Assembly (NCBI GenBank): GCA_018292915.2
Contig: JACVVK020000198.1
Location: forward strand, 588,501-652,500
Direction: 5' to 3'
Length of the DNA: 64,000 bases
Source: Batillaria attramentaria
Lineage: Eukaryota > Mollusca > Gastropoda > Batillariidae
Position 1 is the stretch's first letter. Each line of letters begins with the position of its first letter. The position numbers and the translations under genes are program-made. Positions 42,295-54,260 of the stretch are shown here, one piece after another. The notes beneath the pieces were generated by a model that was not told where the DNA came from, did not search any database, and saw only the letters and a list, made by a program, of their open reading frames with translations.

Positions 42295-42919
42295 CTTTTT
42301 GCCCAAATCGAGAAAGGAAAGAAAACTTAATCCGCCGAAAATAATCGCCTTAGATCTATCCAGCGCTCGATCTGAGAATATCGAGAACAAATAACTTCAT
42401 TGTGAGGGGAAAAATCGCCTTGATTAGATTGGTCAAAGCAGTAAGACTGTTTTCGCCTTCTAATGAAAATTCAATGTCGAAGTCGACCACACCTGAGGAT
42501 GATGAATTTGTGATGAATTTGATTTTGACAAACCTGCGTCACTGGCAGGAGAAAAATTGCCGAAGTCGACCACGCGAGAGATTTTGTTGTGATTTTGGTT
42601 TTGACAAAATTGCATAAATGCTAGTGCAAAATTGCCGAAATCGACCACGCTTTAATTTTTGGGTAAAACTGCGAAATCAACCTGCTAAATTGCGTAAGTC
42701 GGTATTTTGGTTGGAACACGTGGACATAAAATTGCGTAAGTCGCGTAAATTACTTTTTTTCACAAAATGCAATTAGCTATGATAACTACACTTAACAAAC
42801 CAAATAGAAGAAACGATTGTGAATTTCGATATGAAGATAAATAATCGAATATATCAGGTTTTTGCTTCTCCTGAAAAGTGCGGAAAATCGACTTCCGCAA
42901 CTTTTCCGTGTGAACGACG

Positions 42920-43246
42920 TAATGTGTCTGGGGTGCCATAAAAAATATACCCCCCCCCCCCCCCCAAAAAAAAAAAAAAAAATTCACTGCAGCCGTTATC
43001 GTCAGTAGACTCGAAAATTTGTACTCAAAGCACATTTCCTCCACAAGCCACACAAACATCGAAAAAGAGACGCACGTGCACTGACGCAAAGTATGAGCGT
43101 CATGTTCGATTGACGTGATGCTGGTTTTTCTTGGGGATGTCTCGCCACTTTTTTTTCCGAATTCCTCTATTTGGAGACGTGGAAAGCGGGAATTTCTGTA
43201 CCCGGGCACGCAGACAAGTACTGACAGAGAGAGAGAGATTTTGCCG

Positions 43247-43321
<75 letters not shown>

Positions 43322-43780
43322 CACTGCTCACATATACACACAGTAAAGCGCGCGTCTAAAAGAGAGAGAGAGAGACAGAGTCAGAGTGGGTGTTTCTCTT
43401 CTTCGATACCAGTAACCAGATCAGGCCTGTGGGAAGTAACTCTGTCAAAGGGGAACGACTTTGTTACAAGAATTCCGACATTCACCCATGTAGAACCTCG
43501 CATACGTCAAAAAGTTAGTAACGTCAACCAGCTAGGCGAGATAACACGACCTCATGTGTTTGGGGTTTTGCGGGCGCAAAGAGGCTCGGAAAGGGTTTCC
43601 AGTACTTTCTTTATGAGTCAACATGCTTGATGTCAGAGAGCTTGCGTACGTGTGCGCGCGGGCAGCATACATGACACAACGACCACGACGACAGCAGGTC
43701 ACTGAATGGAAACAACATACTGGGCTGGTGGCCATCTTCGAACACGCAGACAGCTTCATACAAAATTTCAAGTCAATCGT
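42920..43780 (+). repeat. Family A, third long copy, right part
   Basis: Resumes after the TIR element as at 4207 (TGGGGTGYCATAAAAAATATAC). It has C and A runs at 42952-42981 and lacks most of the 5245-5560 segment. It includes (TG)n at 43249-43319 and ends with the minus-strand MATSPVCCFH ORF (43771-43532, frame partly shifted). Confidence 0.75.
43249..43319 (+). repeat. (GT)n microsatellite
   Basis: About 35 GT units. Confidence 0.95.
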
Positions 43781-44242
43781 GTTATTTTTTTTACGTCATT
43801 GATCATCAAAGTGAGTACAGCCCTCCACAACAAGATGGTCACCAGCCCAATATGTTGTTTCCATTTAATCACCTGCTGACGTCACCATCGTTTTTTTGTT
43901 ATGCCATGTATCCGGGAGGAGGATACTCTCTCTCTCTCTCTCTCTCTCTCTGTGAATGGAAACAACTGGGCGGGCTCGTCAAACCAATCTTGTTTTTGGA
44001 AGAGAGACATGAAGTTGTTTTCCTTGAAATCTATGAATCTTTTTCCTCACTGGGATGACGCATAATACATTTGACGTAATCACTTTGATACAGTTCTTGT
44101 AATGAAAACAGCCCCAGGCAACTGAAGTGTTGCTGCTACATGTAAAGATCGAATTAATACCGGCTCAATATGTTTAACAGACAAGTCTGCACGGCGAACG
44201 TTTTCTCACCATGTGTCATGTCTGCTGCGGGCGCGCGCGCGC

Positions 44243-44247
44243 GCACG

Positions 44248-44286
<39 letters not shown>

Positions 44287-44416
44287 ACAAACACACGTGT
44301 GTGCAATGTGTGTCAGCCTCCCGTAGTAGACAACAAGTTCGGTCTCTTTGTTCCGATCTACTGTAGCATGTTGGCAGATCGAATACGTGTTCGGTGGACC
44401 CTCTCTCTCTCTCTCT

Positions 44417-44469
<53 letters not shown>

Positions 44470-44500
44470 GCACGCACGCACGCACGCACTCGTACGCACG
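44243..44500 (+). repeat. (CA)n and compound (CT)n(CA)n(CACG)n microsatellites
   Basis: CA runs at 44250-44280 and 44421-44465, with CGCACGCA-type transitions on their edges. Confidence 0.9.
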
Positions 44501-44599
44501 CATGTCAAGGCAAATACACCCAAAACCGTTTATTTGAAGACTGCATATCGCTGAAGAAAAGCCAAATACAAGCCCCTTTTTCTCATTAAAAAAAACTAT

Positions 44600-46560
44600 C
44601 CAAAAATGGTCTTGCTGCGTAAACCGTACGCTGAAATACTGCAAGCTGTTCCTCCTCGAAACTGTTTGTTCCAGTTAAGGTGGTGAGACATAAATCACCA
44701 TTTACTGACAACAGAGTAGATGTTAAAATCGCAAAAGGTATTCGCAGCTGATTGTATACACAAAAAACAGAGAAATATAATTCGGTTGTACTTGTAATTC
44801 TGTTCTCAGTTTTCCATAACTTGCAAACTTCTGGGTACTTTAGCTGGGTTTATAAAAACGTGTTTTCGTGTATTTTCGAATGATTGTTTCGGGTCTTTAG
44901 TTATATATGCAACGAGGATATGATGATAGCAAGCAACTATTAACTTCTAATAGTACACAAATGCTAGATATCAAATATTTCTACACAAACATGATTTCTA
45001 TGAAGTTCAATGTGCAGATTCAATGAGTTAATAAAAATGAATATTAGAAAATACTAAATTGGTATGCTCATACAGCGTGCACATCTAATGATTGTGTATG
45101 TCCCGCTTCATGAAAATCGCGTTCTCTTGGTTAGTATTTCCGAGCTATACTCTGTGCCCTGTAGTTTACTTTCATTTACCTCTGAATAAACACATCACTG
45201 ACATGTCAGCCTAAATGGATCCGTGAGTGAGTTTTTGTGGTGATACGTTTTGATTACACTTTCACCTCACCATGGAAATATGTTTGAAGACAAGTTAGAA
45301 CAGCTTTGTTCCATGTCTCTGAATGAAGAACCAGCGGTTTGTTACAGGTAGATGGGAGCATTTCATCATGTTTAAACACATACTCCAAAACATAAGCTGC
45401 ATCCTCCGTGGGTTTATGTAAAGATTTATGTGTTAGTGGGGACTGCGTGTGATCCTGCACTTTAAAGCTAGCATGTCTCAATACTAATCGCTACGTCAAA
45501 CTGATAAGTAAATAAGTTCAATGACGAACATAATCTTCACATTTATGTTTCAAATGACGTCTTGCCGACCTGCGCCACTATTCAGTGCCAGTGATTTTTT
45601 TCTATTCGATTCAATTAATTTGTTGTTTAGGTCAGTAGTCCGTCACAATACGCCATATCAAAAACTATGAAAAAAAAATATTTACAAGCAAAGTAAAAAA
45701 ATGCACAAACATGTGATATCACCCCCACGCAAGCAAGTCATATCGACTCCTGGAAATTAACCTACCAAGCAAACACAGGTATTGTGCATTTCAAACACTG
45801 AAGCAAAGTCGACACCACTCACTGCTGATCTGCTGAGGCTCTCAGGCCGCCTTCCCAAGAGAGACCTTTTTGGCGTTATCAAATGCAGACATATGGAAAA
45901 AGAAAAAAAAAACGTGGTGTTTGTTCAAACGACACCAAAGAACATCTTTAAAAAATATCTAATACTATCTTTAAAAAAAACACAAAAAAGCCACATGTAA
46001 GTCCAGTTACAAAAGGGGGCATCAGGAGCCCATTTCCTTTTACACCGCGAAACTCTTTGCAGAGTAATTATACGATATGTATGAACATCTAGTCAAGAAA
46101 AGCGACACCGTTGCGTCAGTCATATATTTGACACCTAAAAACAAGTTTAGAATTTAAAAAAAAAAAAACCAATTGGTAGTGGTATCCACTCTACAATCGC
46201 ACGATTACATATTCATCAACAATGATATTGAGGTTTATACACAAAATATACATAGCCATTGGCCCAATTCAAACCAGTATTCGCAAATTTCTTTTCAACT
46301 TTTAAAAAAAATGCCTTTCATGTCTGTGCGGCATTAATTGTTTGCATGTGCAAACTTTACATGAAACAATTACAAATAAAAAACAAAACAAAACAAAAAT
46401 GTGATTCTGAAAGGAAGAAAAATCCTGTAAATCCTATTATTGTAAGTAAAAATGTTGAAGAATGACAAGCACCAAAGACTTTCAGTTAAAATTACTATTC
46501 CTTTCACCAAGGCATATTTAAAAGTGTACACACATGTAACAGAAACTCCATTATGACTCC
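44600..46560. other. No supported gene
   Basis: A+T-rich sequence downstream of gene 3. A 75-codon minus ORF (45254-45481) has protein-like composition but no recognisable domain, so I leave it as a possibility only. Confidence 0.4.
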
Positions 46561-46579
46561 AGTATGAATACAGGTTCAA

Positions 46580-46928
46580 GTAAGAGAGAGAGAGAGACTG
46601 ACTGACTGACTGACTGACTGACTTTATTTTCCAAGGAAAGAGGTTATAGGCGCGCAGGCCCAAATTGCAAACCTGTTCTTGCTAACATCTACATGAACCA
46701 AATTAAGTAAAACAAACATCAATTGCAAAACAAAACAAAAGCGATGCTAATTAAAACTGACATCATGTTTATGCAGGAACAACACATACACACACATACA
46801 CATCAGAACACACACGCGCGCGAGCGCGCGTGTATGCGCACGTGAATACAGAGTGGAGTTCGGGTCAACAATGTCACTGGGCACAATGTCACCTGCGGCT
46901 CACGGGTTTTTGAGTGGTACCGGTCCAA

Positions 46929-46964
<36 letters not shown>

Positions 46965-47130
46965 ACTTTATTTACCCACGGTAGAAGCAATTGGCACAAT
47001 GACTGTTTCCAAGCTTACAGTTACCATTACTAAAACTGAAAACAGCACAACGGAAAATACAAACAATGCTAATTATTCTACCTGCAAAGCAGTAGTACAC
47101 TGAAATTATGCGACTACCCTAAAGGTTTTC
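46580..47130 (-). repeat. Two inverted retroposon 3' ends with simple-repeat tails
   Basis: On the minus strand CCTTGGAAAATAAAGTCAGTC followed by (CAGT)n and (CT)n (46588-46640), and TACCCACGGTAAATAAAGTA-like sequence followed by (CT)n (46930-46985), repeat the tail pattern at 21305-21553. Bodies are not identified. Confidence 0.45.
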
Positions 47131-47301
47131 CACTAACCCGGATCGCTGGGGTCTTTAAATAGGGACGCATGATTAATGAAAAAGAGGGACTTTGTTGCCC
47201 TCTTTTGTTTAAGAAGAGGAAAAAGAAAAGTCCATGTCTGGTCAGCTCTGTTTATAACCTTTTGTGGTTTTGATCGGGTAAGTTGTTTAGGCTATTCCTT
47301 T

Positions 47302-47736
47302 CTAGATTTTTTCAAACAGCGAAATGGCGGCTTTCACAAAACCTGGACGCCGGTTCGCGATCATGTCTTCTTCAGGGTTTTCTTTTATGGAGCTATTTTC
47401 ATTTGGATCCGTGAGTCCGCATTTGGCTCTCGTCTCACTTTTACCGGCTTCATCGTTGACGTTACTGGTAAACATCGTCACTCCAAACGCCTGATGGAGT
47501 TCGTGTCGAGGTTTATCGGATTTTTCCCCCGATATGTATTGAAAAAGTAATTCCTGTGTTTTCAAAATTTCGCCCATTTGAATGTTGTCCCGACGTTGCA
47601 TCTTTTCAAAAAACTGCAGAAGGTTAGCCTTTTCTCTTTCTGCGTTGACCTTGGTCATTGTATTAGCTCTTTGCAGTGCTTGTAATTCTGCTTGGTGTCT
47701 TCTTTCCATGTCTTTGATTGCCTGGTCATTTTCCAT
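47302..47736 (-). CDS. Short coiled-coil protein, gene 3 of cluster
   Basis: 144 residues from ATG at 47736. It is the first ATG after a 3' splice site (TTAATTACAG) with the exon starting at 47758. Residues 1-75 are helical: DMERRHQAELQALQ matches gene 2 (DMERRHQSELKSL), then LLQFFEKMQRRDNIQMGEIL resembles the cluster's C-terminal pattern of an RD pair followed by a leucine pair. Residues ~80-144 are polar and disordered. It is much shorter than its relatives, so either it has lost most of the coiled coil or an earlier coding exon lies upstream; the reading frame is open through the acceptor. No named family. Function unknown. Confidence 0.7.
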   Translation of the reverse strand: MENDQAIKDMERRHQAELQALQRANTMTKVNAEREKANLLQFFEKMQRRDNIQMGEILKTQELLFQYISGEKSDKPRHELHQAFGVTMFTSNVNDEAGKSETRAKCGLTDPNENSSIKENPEEDMIANRRPGFVKAAISLFEKI

Positions 47737-48576
47737 GTTTCGTTTCCACAACGGTAAGCTGTAATTAAATGTTTTCTGAAGGACTACTTGATGTTTTTGT
47801 ACTTGTACAAAAAGGATGGCGGATGACCAGTGACTATGGAGAGGCGAGTTTTTCTAGATAGTATCTTACACGAGGAAATCCGCTTTGAAGTAATCCTGTG
47901 TCCTCTTGTTGCTTCCACTCACATAGCATGGACGGAGGCGGAGAGAGTAAGGCAAGGCAGTTAATCCGTTTGAATGACGGGCTGAAACTAGGGGTGAGCA
48001 TCACAGAACTAAGCTCAATGGGTTTCAATATGTATGTTGAAATGGTACATATACAGACTCTCTCTCTCTCTCTAGTATTCCAGATCACTGAATCTCTCTA
48101 AACGACGTTTCCTCCTGGTTTATGATATCTGATCACATGCATATCAGTCCTCACAAAAAGCATGGTGATTAAAACCCGCCAGAAACGCCAGCTCTCTCGA
48201 CCTCCTCTCGAACTTTAATTGCCCCATCATACCTGAAATTACCCATTAAACAACCGAAGCATGGCATTTCGCTTTTTGTGGGTCTCCAGTCTGGAACGGA
48301 CTACCTCCAAATCTAAACTGAAGTAATTCCGCCACGTTCCACTTTCAGAAAAAGAGTTTTCCTATGTGCTACAAACCGGCTATTGTATTTTTACTATTCT
48401 CGCTTTTTTATACTGCCAATTGCCATCTAGTTGTGTAGGTATAACCCTTTTATTAATAACGGTTTTTGTGGTTCATTCTCCACTAACAGGCGCCATTTTA
48501 ACATTTTGCTGTACCCCAAACACCACGCTTTTGCAGGTGGAGACAACCATTAAAGCTGAAAGCTCTCGGATGCAAA

Positions 48577-48579
<3 letters not shown>

Positions 48580-48638
<59 letters not shown>
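48580..48638 (+). repeat. (TA)n microsatellite
   Basis: About 29 TA units, the only long TA run in the window. Confidence 0.95.
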
Positions 48639-48639
<1 letters not shown>

Positions 48640-49514
48640 AAGCTGATTTGAGTACTTCTCGAGCAGTGGCAAGAAAAAAAACGCCCCAAATCCCATTTCG
48701 GTGCTGTCCTATGGTAATGAGGTGACAAAAACTTGTGCGGTTTGCGTGATTTAAAATAGCACATGCTGCTTTGAAAAGAGCATGGTCCACTTTTCCTATC
48801 ACTATTTAGGTTTCACGGGTGTTTTCGACATGTTAATGGATGTATCCACAGTCATTCTAAAATCCATTACAACGCAATAATAAGCTGGTATCGCGTTTAC
48901 GCCGATGTAGGCAGTCAACATTCTATTGATAAGTGAAAAACACAGTTTACGGAATATAATCACCCGTTTTGTTTGTGACGGAATTCAAACGTGGAAAACT
49001 GGCAATTTTGAAAAAAAAATCTCACGTTACTTCCATAAATAGTTTCATATGAAAGGGCCCGTCGGATATTGTTCTCAGAAATATGGAGAAAGTTCTTCAG
49101 GAAAGTAAGCCTGCAATTCATAAAACTTTAAAATGTGTAAAGGCATTTATTCCGTTCTCCGCATTTTCCAATTTTGGTTCTCACGTCCGCAATCTCACTT
49201 CCGGGACCATTTTCAGGAGAATGGCCGTAGGCACAATTTCTTTTCTAAATTAAAACTGAATGTATCAAGTAACATTAGGCCACGGGCACTTTTTGACATG
49301 CTGAATGAATTGTGATGGGTTCCCTACAGCGGGGGACGAAGTCTCCCAGCCACGTTTAAGAAAATTGGAGGAAAATGACGAGATGTAACAATTTAGAGAC
49401 CTCCAACAGTTTTCATTTTCGGATCCTGAAACAACTCATACAATTCCTGTGAAAGGCTCAATGTAATCAGGACTACCCATGGTGTTCTTGGCCTCCACCA
49501 GCTGATTCCATAGA

Positions 49515-49683
49515 GGGGGGAGGGGGCGAATGGTATAGCGTTGGACTTCTAATGCTCGGGGCGTGAGTTCGATCCCGGCTGGGGCCAAATATTTGTGCTG
49601 GCTTTTTCATCGTTGCCCAGTCTTTGATATCAGCCCTATGTGGTGGAAAAGGACATTAAACTCCCAAACACCCACTCCCACCC
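49515..49683 (+). repeat. tRNA-derived SINE, type 1
   Basis: Head GAATGGTATAGCGTTGGACTT, box B-like GAGTTCGATCCCGGC, CTTTGATATCA and a GTGGAAAAGGACATTAAAC tail, as in 60989-61158. Confidence 0.85.
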
Positions 49684-51193
49684 ATAGAGAGGGTCACTCG
49701 GACTAGGCTGAATGCAGGTTAGAAACATCAGGACGAGCATAATCGTAATACAACTACGCCATAATACTGGCATGATTCCCGCCTCAAACTTTACCAGCCA
49801 TTTTCTCAAAATGGCCGCTTTTCAAAAGCAAGTTTTCAACAAACATATCTCAGGCGTACACCAAGCTACCGAAATAATTTCTTATTCTATTAATTTTATT
49901 ATACCAAAAGAAAGCTTATAATCTGCACTATTCAGTGACACCAAAAACATACACAAAATTACCCTTTCTCACCCTATCGTCAGAGCACATCACAATTTGA
50001 ACAGAAACCCATTTCATCTAAGAAGTCATTTTATATAGCAAGTCGTAATTTCAAGATCGTCGCCAGTGACCATAATAAGGAATGTTCGGCAAAATATTGA
50101 ACAAAATGTTGAAATTTAGTCCAACGATTTACTTGGACGTGTAAACCATTAATGTGTGAAGATCATTGAGAAACTTATCGAAAATGGCTTACGGGGTGCC
50201 ACCACAAGCAAAAGATTCGCGAAACGGGAAGTTGCCTGCTACTGAGATCATTTCTGCAGCTGTGTCAGCATAGTGATACTGATACAACTCTGGAGCAAGC
50301 AAATGATAAGAGAACGCATAGAAATGGCGCAAACGTTTCGCAGATGAACCCGACAAACTGCCCAGACAACGAAACAAACATTTCACGTACATACCTACAC
50401 CAAAGAAGCCAAGGGAAAGCGGCCATTCCCCGATTTCACATGGAGCGACGTTTGCATTAAACTGTTTTGTAGCTGTGCACCAAAGCTGAAGCTTCGTTTC
50501 ACAACTCAGCTTTACGCAAAAACTCGGCTTTAAGAAGTAAGGTTAATCATTAAGGTAGGTTTAATAAACTGAGATGACAGCTTCAGAGCAGTTTCTTAAG
50601 TGCCAAACGCACAACAAACAATACGGCGATACATGTACTGTTCAACAACGAGCTTCGGCCTCAGGTCTGCTTCTTGCAAATGACGCCTCATAGATTTACT
50701 TCTGTAAACAAAGCTTGCAGGGAGAAGCTATTAACTGTTTCCGAAGTATTGGTTTTAAACTTCAGTTTTCAGAGATGGAAATGAAAACAAAACTAATACA
50801 GGCTGGGCCCTATGTGTAGTTTTCGGGAGGTGACAGAAAAGAAAGTTGTAGCCCAAGGCCGAACTATACCTACAGCCCTACCCCCGAAAACCAACCTATA
50901 ATAGTATATTGTCATCATGTCTCCACTATTCAGTCTGTTCAAGCTGTTTCAGAGGTTGCTTACAAACAGTATTTAGTACATTCGTTCAGGTAATTCAGTT
51001 AAACACACAATTCCATGTATTTGTTCTTCTAAAGAGTTTTGATGTTTCATTTGCTTATATAATGCTTGCATAAAATCGCCTTTACAGCGTTGTCTGCTAT
51101 TATACATTCATGGACATGTTCAGAACATGTTCAGTTCCCGGCTTGTAGAAGATAATCCTTCGGACGTGGCAGGTGCTGTGGTTACTCGATGAT

Positions 51194-52204
51194 TTACTGA
51201 CTGGTGGGTTCCTGTCCCGCACCCTCGTTTGTTTTCTTCTCGTCTGTTGTGGTTTCTGCAGGTGCCGGACCAGCAGTAACAGCTTTAGGCTGTTGAGCAC
51301 CAGCAGAGATCTGATTGCCAGCCATCTGATTTTGCAATAAAGACGTTAGCATCCCTTGCTGGAACACGTTCATTTTACTCATCTCCTCATCACGTCGCAG
51401 CATCATCTGGAACATTTGGTTCTGGCCCTGGGTCATAAAATCCGTTTGGTTCTTCATACCGTTCTTCAAGAAGTCCGCTTGCTCCTGTTTGTCTCTTTCC
51501 AGTCTTTCAATTTCTTCTTTTTGTGCCGATGCCATTCTCTGAACTTCGCTCTCATGAACTTCTTTCATTCTTCCAATCTCTTCTTTTTTTTCCGTCTTCT
51601 GACTCTCGACTTGTTCTGTAAAACGCTTTTCTGTTTTTTCTTCTCTTTCTTTGTATTCTTTCTTTGTTGTTTGTAGACTCTCTTGGTAAGCGCCCCGCTG
51701 GTTTTCTCCTTCTTTCTTTACAAACTCTAAATTTTCGTTTTGGAGTTTGTCACCCCTCTCTCGTTCCTCCTTCAGCAATTCGACTGTTTTCTTAGATTCC
51801 GCTTTCCATCTCTTCCTCTCTCCGTCCATTTCGTCCATCAAATCTTGTATCTCTTGTTTGTGACGAGTATTTAATTCATTTATTTCGTCCGTCCTCACTT
51901 TTTCCGTATCCTGAACGATCTGGTTTTTCTCTGTTTCCATCATTTCCCGTAGCTCCTTTAGTGCTTTTGCGTGTTCTTTTCGCAGCTCGTCTCTCTCTTG
52001 TTTATGCTTGGTGTCTTTCTTTTGCATTTCCTCCCTATGCAACGCATGAATTTCTGACATTTCATTGGAATGTTTATCCTGCAATTGCTTTATTTGCGCT
52101 TTCGATTCCTGCAAACATTTCTCGAGGAACATCATCATGTCCTGTCGGGACTCCAGCTTTGCTTCCGCTGCAGCTGCTTTAAGCTCCGATTCAGAATTAC
52201 CCAT
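51194..52204 (-). CDS. N-myristoylated-type coiled-coil protein, gene 4 of cluster
   Basis: 336 residues if started at ATG 52204. That ATG has a strong AAAATGG context and is the first one after a 3' splice site (TTTGTCCTGTTACAG, exon from 52254). The start MGNSES has Gly2 and Ser6, the classic N-myristoylation signal, suggesting membrane attachment. Residues ~8-245 are a long charged coiled coil. A Met/Gln-rich helix follows (DFMTQGQNQMFQMMLRRDEEM, ending SLLQNQ), then a ~50-residue disordered A/T/P/E tail. An upstream in-frame Met at 52291 would lie across the splice site and is less likely. The layout and RRD...LL ending match the other cluster members. No named family; function unknown. 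Confidence 0.85.
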   Translation of the reverse strand: MGNSESELKAAAAEAKLESRQDMMMFLEKCLQESKAQIKQLQDKHSNEMSEIHALHREEMQKKDTKHKQERDELRKEHAKALKELREMMETEKNQIVQDTEKVRTDEINELNTRHKQEIQDLMDEMDGERKRWKAESKKTVELLKEERERGDKLQNENLEFVKKEGENQRGAYQESLQTTKKEYKEREEKTEKRFTEQVESQKTEKKEEIGRMKEVHESEVQRMASAQKEEIERLERDKQEQADFLKNGMKNQTDFMTQGQNQMFQMMLRRDEEMSKMNVFQQGMLTSLLQNQMAGNQISAGAQQPKAVTAGPAPAETTTDEKKTNEGAGQEPTSQ

Positions 52205-52258
52205 TTTCAAACTTCGACGGAAGGATGATTTCCTCAACGAATTCACGTGGCAGTCTGT
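52205..52258 (-). promoter_or_regulatory. 3' splice site and 5'-UTR of gene 4
   Basis: Minus-strand TTGTCCTGTTACAG, then a 50-nt UTR without ATG before the start codon. Confidence 0.65.
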
Positions 52259-53160
52259 AACAGGACAAAGAGGCATTTGTTTTATTTTCACTAAAAATGG
52301 CTGAAGCTAACAACGTTAGGGAAATAAAATGTGTGGACAGTTTACAGCGTAAAGATAGCGTATCTCCACAAAATATAACCACTTAGAAAGCTGCAAGTGA
52401 CCCTCCTTCTTGTTGGCTTAATCCAAACGAAACAGTGCTTGTGTTGTCCGCAGAAAGTCTACTTGATCTTTGTACTCATCAATAGTAACCTGTCAACATC
52501 TCCGGTTGAGGTAGTTGACTGTGGTAAACCATTTCTAGACACACTCCACGGTACTAATTTCTGTATGGCACAGTTCTAGATAAAGCCTTTGCAGGGAAGA
52601 GGACTGAACTGTTTGATTATCTATAGATTTTTCATTGACATGCAGAAACCTGTCTCACTGATAGCCTGACCAACAAATAGAACAAACGTAAGTAAAAGAT
52701 CTTTGCAATCACTTAAGATGTTTATATCTTCCGTTTTTTCTTGTTTTCATTCATTTGCCACAAACCAGCTAAATTGTAATACTTTTACGCATTGCTTTAT
52801 TAAAATTATACATGTGTGCCTGTACATTCCTTTTCGACATAAACTGTGAATCATCGACTTAGAACAGTGCCATGGTGACGTAATACACCTAAACAATGTT
52901 ACTGACGAACATAACGTGTAAACGTAATCCTTCTTAAACGATCCCAAGTAGTGTCAAAACTTTTAAGGTGTCTTCCTAAAGGCTAGGATGGTCTCCACAA
53001 AAAAAAAACTGCTGCACGACATAAAGCTAAGCAATTTGACAAACAATTCCTCGGTGTGTGTGATCAATGGTTTAACATTCAAATAGGGGGTAACACAGAT
53101 TTTCGCACGAAATAATGTTTGTTCATCGGAACAGTCTCATACACTCGAACTTTGAGTGTT
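52259..53160. other. Spacer between genes 4 and 5
   Basis: About 900 bp, holding the upstream part of gene 4 and the 3' end of gene 5. I see no separate feature. Confidence 0.4.
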
Positions 53161-54183
53161 TTACTTCTTGCCAGCTGCCATATGATTTTCAAACAGAAGT
53201 GCCACAATTCTCTGCCTTTCCTGGAGAAGTTCATTCACCTCTCTGTCACGTGTTTCTAGCAGCTGCTGTCCTTTCTGCATAACGTCCTCGAGTTGCGACT
53301 GCAGCATCTGTTTGTCTTCTCTTGCGTCGTCCTTTGTGAACTGGATGCGTCCCCTGTAGTATGTGTGCAGCTCTTCCTTTTCTTTTTCCGCCGATCGCAG
53401 CTGATCTTCGAAACGTTTTTGCATTTTGTTCCTTTCTTCCTCCATTTCGCCCCTCAGTGTGTTCGTCTCATCCTTGTGTTTCTTCTGAATCCTGTCTATT
53501 TCGTCTTTTTTCGCTTGAATCTCTTCTTTGTGCTCTTTGAGTATGGCTTGTTTTTCTTCAGCTCGTTTTGACTGAGTGGACCGTACCATTTCGTCATATA
53601 TGGCTTTCATATCGTCCAGTTCTTTCTTGTGTTTCTGTACCAGTGTCTCTTTTTCCCCTAAGATCTGTTCAATGTCTTTTTTCATTTTCTCTTTAATAGA
53701 CTTTTTTTCCTGGTTGAACTGTTCCTGTATCCTTTCTTTTTCTTCCTTCTGTTTCTTATCCATTGAATGCAGCTCTTTTCTGTGTGAATCTTTGAGTCGC
53801 TGTATTTCTTGTGATTTTGTTTCCCCGATGTCTTCCTTGTGCTCTTCAACTGCTTTAAGAGTTTCATCCTTTCTCTGCAGTTCATTTTCTAGGCTTCTTA
53901 CTTTGGCTTCTTTTTTCTCGTTTTCCGTTTCGAAGGAATCAAGTCTGCTCTGTAAGATCGCTTTCTCATGGAGCACGTCGGACAGTTTGTCACTTGCGTC
54001 GCCTACGGCATTGAAAAACCTCTCAAACTCTGCATAAAGCTCATTGAATAACTCTTCAACATTTTCGCGGTCTTTCTGACAGTTAAAGCTATCGCGTTTT
54101 TTTCTGTAGATTTCCTGCAAGCGGTATGGTTCGTCTGTCTCTGTAAACCTGGGGAATCGGTGGCTATCCCAAGAAAAAGCCAT
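53161..54183 (-). CDS. Coiled-coil protein, gene 5 of cluster
   Basis: 340 residues. An N-terminal ~70-residue non-repetitive part (FSWDSHRFPRF; NVEELFNELYAEFERFF) is followed by a charged coiled coil (~75-300) and the C-terminal block LHTYYRG...LLETRDREVNELLQ (the last at 308-321), homologous to gene 2. The final 19 residues are RQRIVALLFENHMAAGKK-like. The ATG is the first after a strong 3' splice site (ATTCTCCTGTTTCAG), with the exon starting at 54246, 63 nt upstream. No membrane segment or signal peptide. This and gene 2 are the clearest paralogue pair. The N-terminal part could be a small domain of its own, but I do not recognise it. Function unknown. Confidence 0.87.
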   Translation of the reverse strand: MAFSWDSHRFPRFTETDEPYRLQEIYRKKRDSFNCQKDRENVEELFNELYAEFERFFNAVGDASDKLSDVLHEKAILQSRLDSFETENEKKEAKVRSLENELQRKDETLKAVEEHKEDIGETKSQEIQRLKDSHRKELHSMDKKQKEEKERIQEQFNQEKKSIKEKMKKDIEQILGEKETLVQKHKKELDDMKAIYDEMVRSTQSKRAEEKQAILKEHKEEIQAKKDEIDRIQKKHKDETNTLRGEMEEERNKMQKRFEDQLRSAEKEKEELHTYYRGRIQFTKDDAREDKQMLQSQLEDVMQKGQQLLETRDREVNELLQERQRIVALLFENHMAAGKK

Positions 54184-54260
54184 TTTGTCTTCAAATATAA
54201 ATGAGGGCCCCTTGGTGTGAAGGCAGCTGTTCTCAAAGAATGTACCCTGAAACAGGAGAA
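54184..54260 (-). promoter_or_regulatory. 3' splice site and 5'-UTR of gene 5
   Basis: CTCCTGTTTCAG (AG at 54248-54247) followed by a 63-nt leader without ATG. Confidence 0.65.

Larger units (their letters stand above)
39440..42919. mobile_element. 3.48-kb terminal-inverted-repeat element with internal iterated motif
   Basis: Ends CGTCGTTCACAC...GTGTGAACGACG form inverted repeats of ~36 bp with about 3 mismatches. TAAT is duplicated on both sides (39436-39439, 42920-42923), and family A continues in register outside. The TIR includes a motif like AAAATTGCGGAAGTCG, and degenerate copies of it recur ~18 times inside, clustered at 40095-40270, 40760-40815, 41110-41170 and 42550-42900. No transposase ORF is present. 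Two SINEs and several (GT)n tracts have filled it. The superfamily cannot be assigned from a 4-bp target duplication alone. Confidence 0.85.
47759..51190. other. Mostly unassigned sequence between genes 3 and 4
   Basis: Holds a (CT)n at 48058-48074, a (TA)n at 48580-48638 and a SINE at 49515. I see no supported gene. Part is presumably the upstream exon and intron of gene 3 and the 3' end of gene 4. Confidence 0.4.

Noticed and set aside
45254..45481. 75-codon minus ORF as a gene
   Set aside because: Composition is protein-like, but there is no domain, acceptor or relative; left as unassigned.
53161..53330. Homology of the gene 5 N-terminus to an AIG1/GIMAP G5 region
   Set aside because: Only a vague match around an FN-x-E-x-V-x-L pattern; no GTP-binding motifs anywhere nearby.
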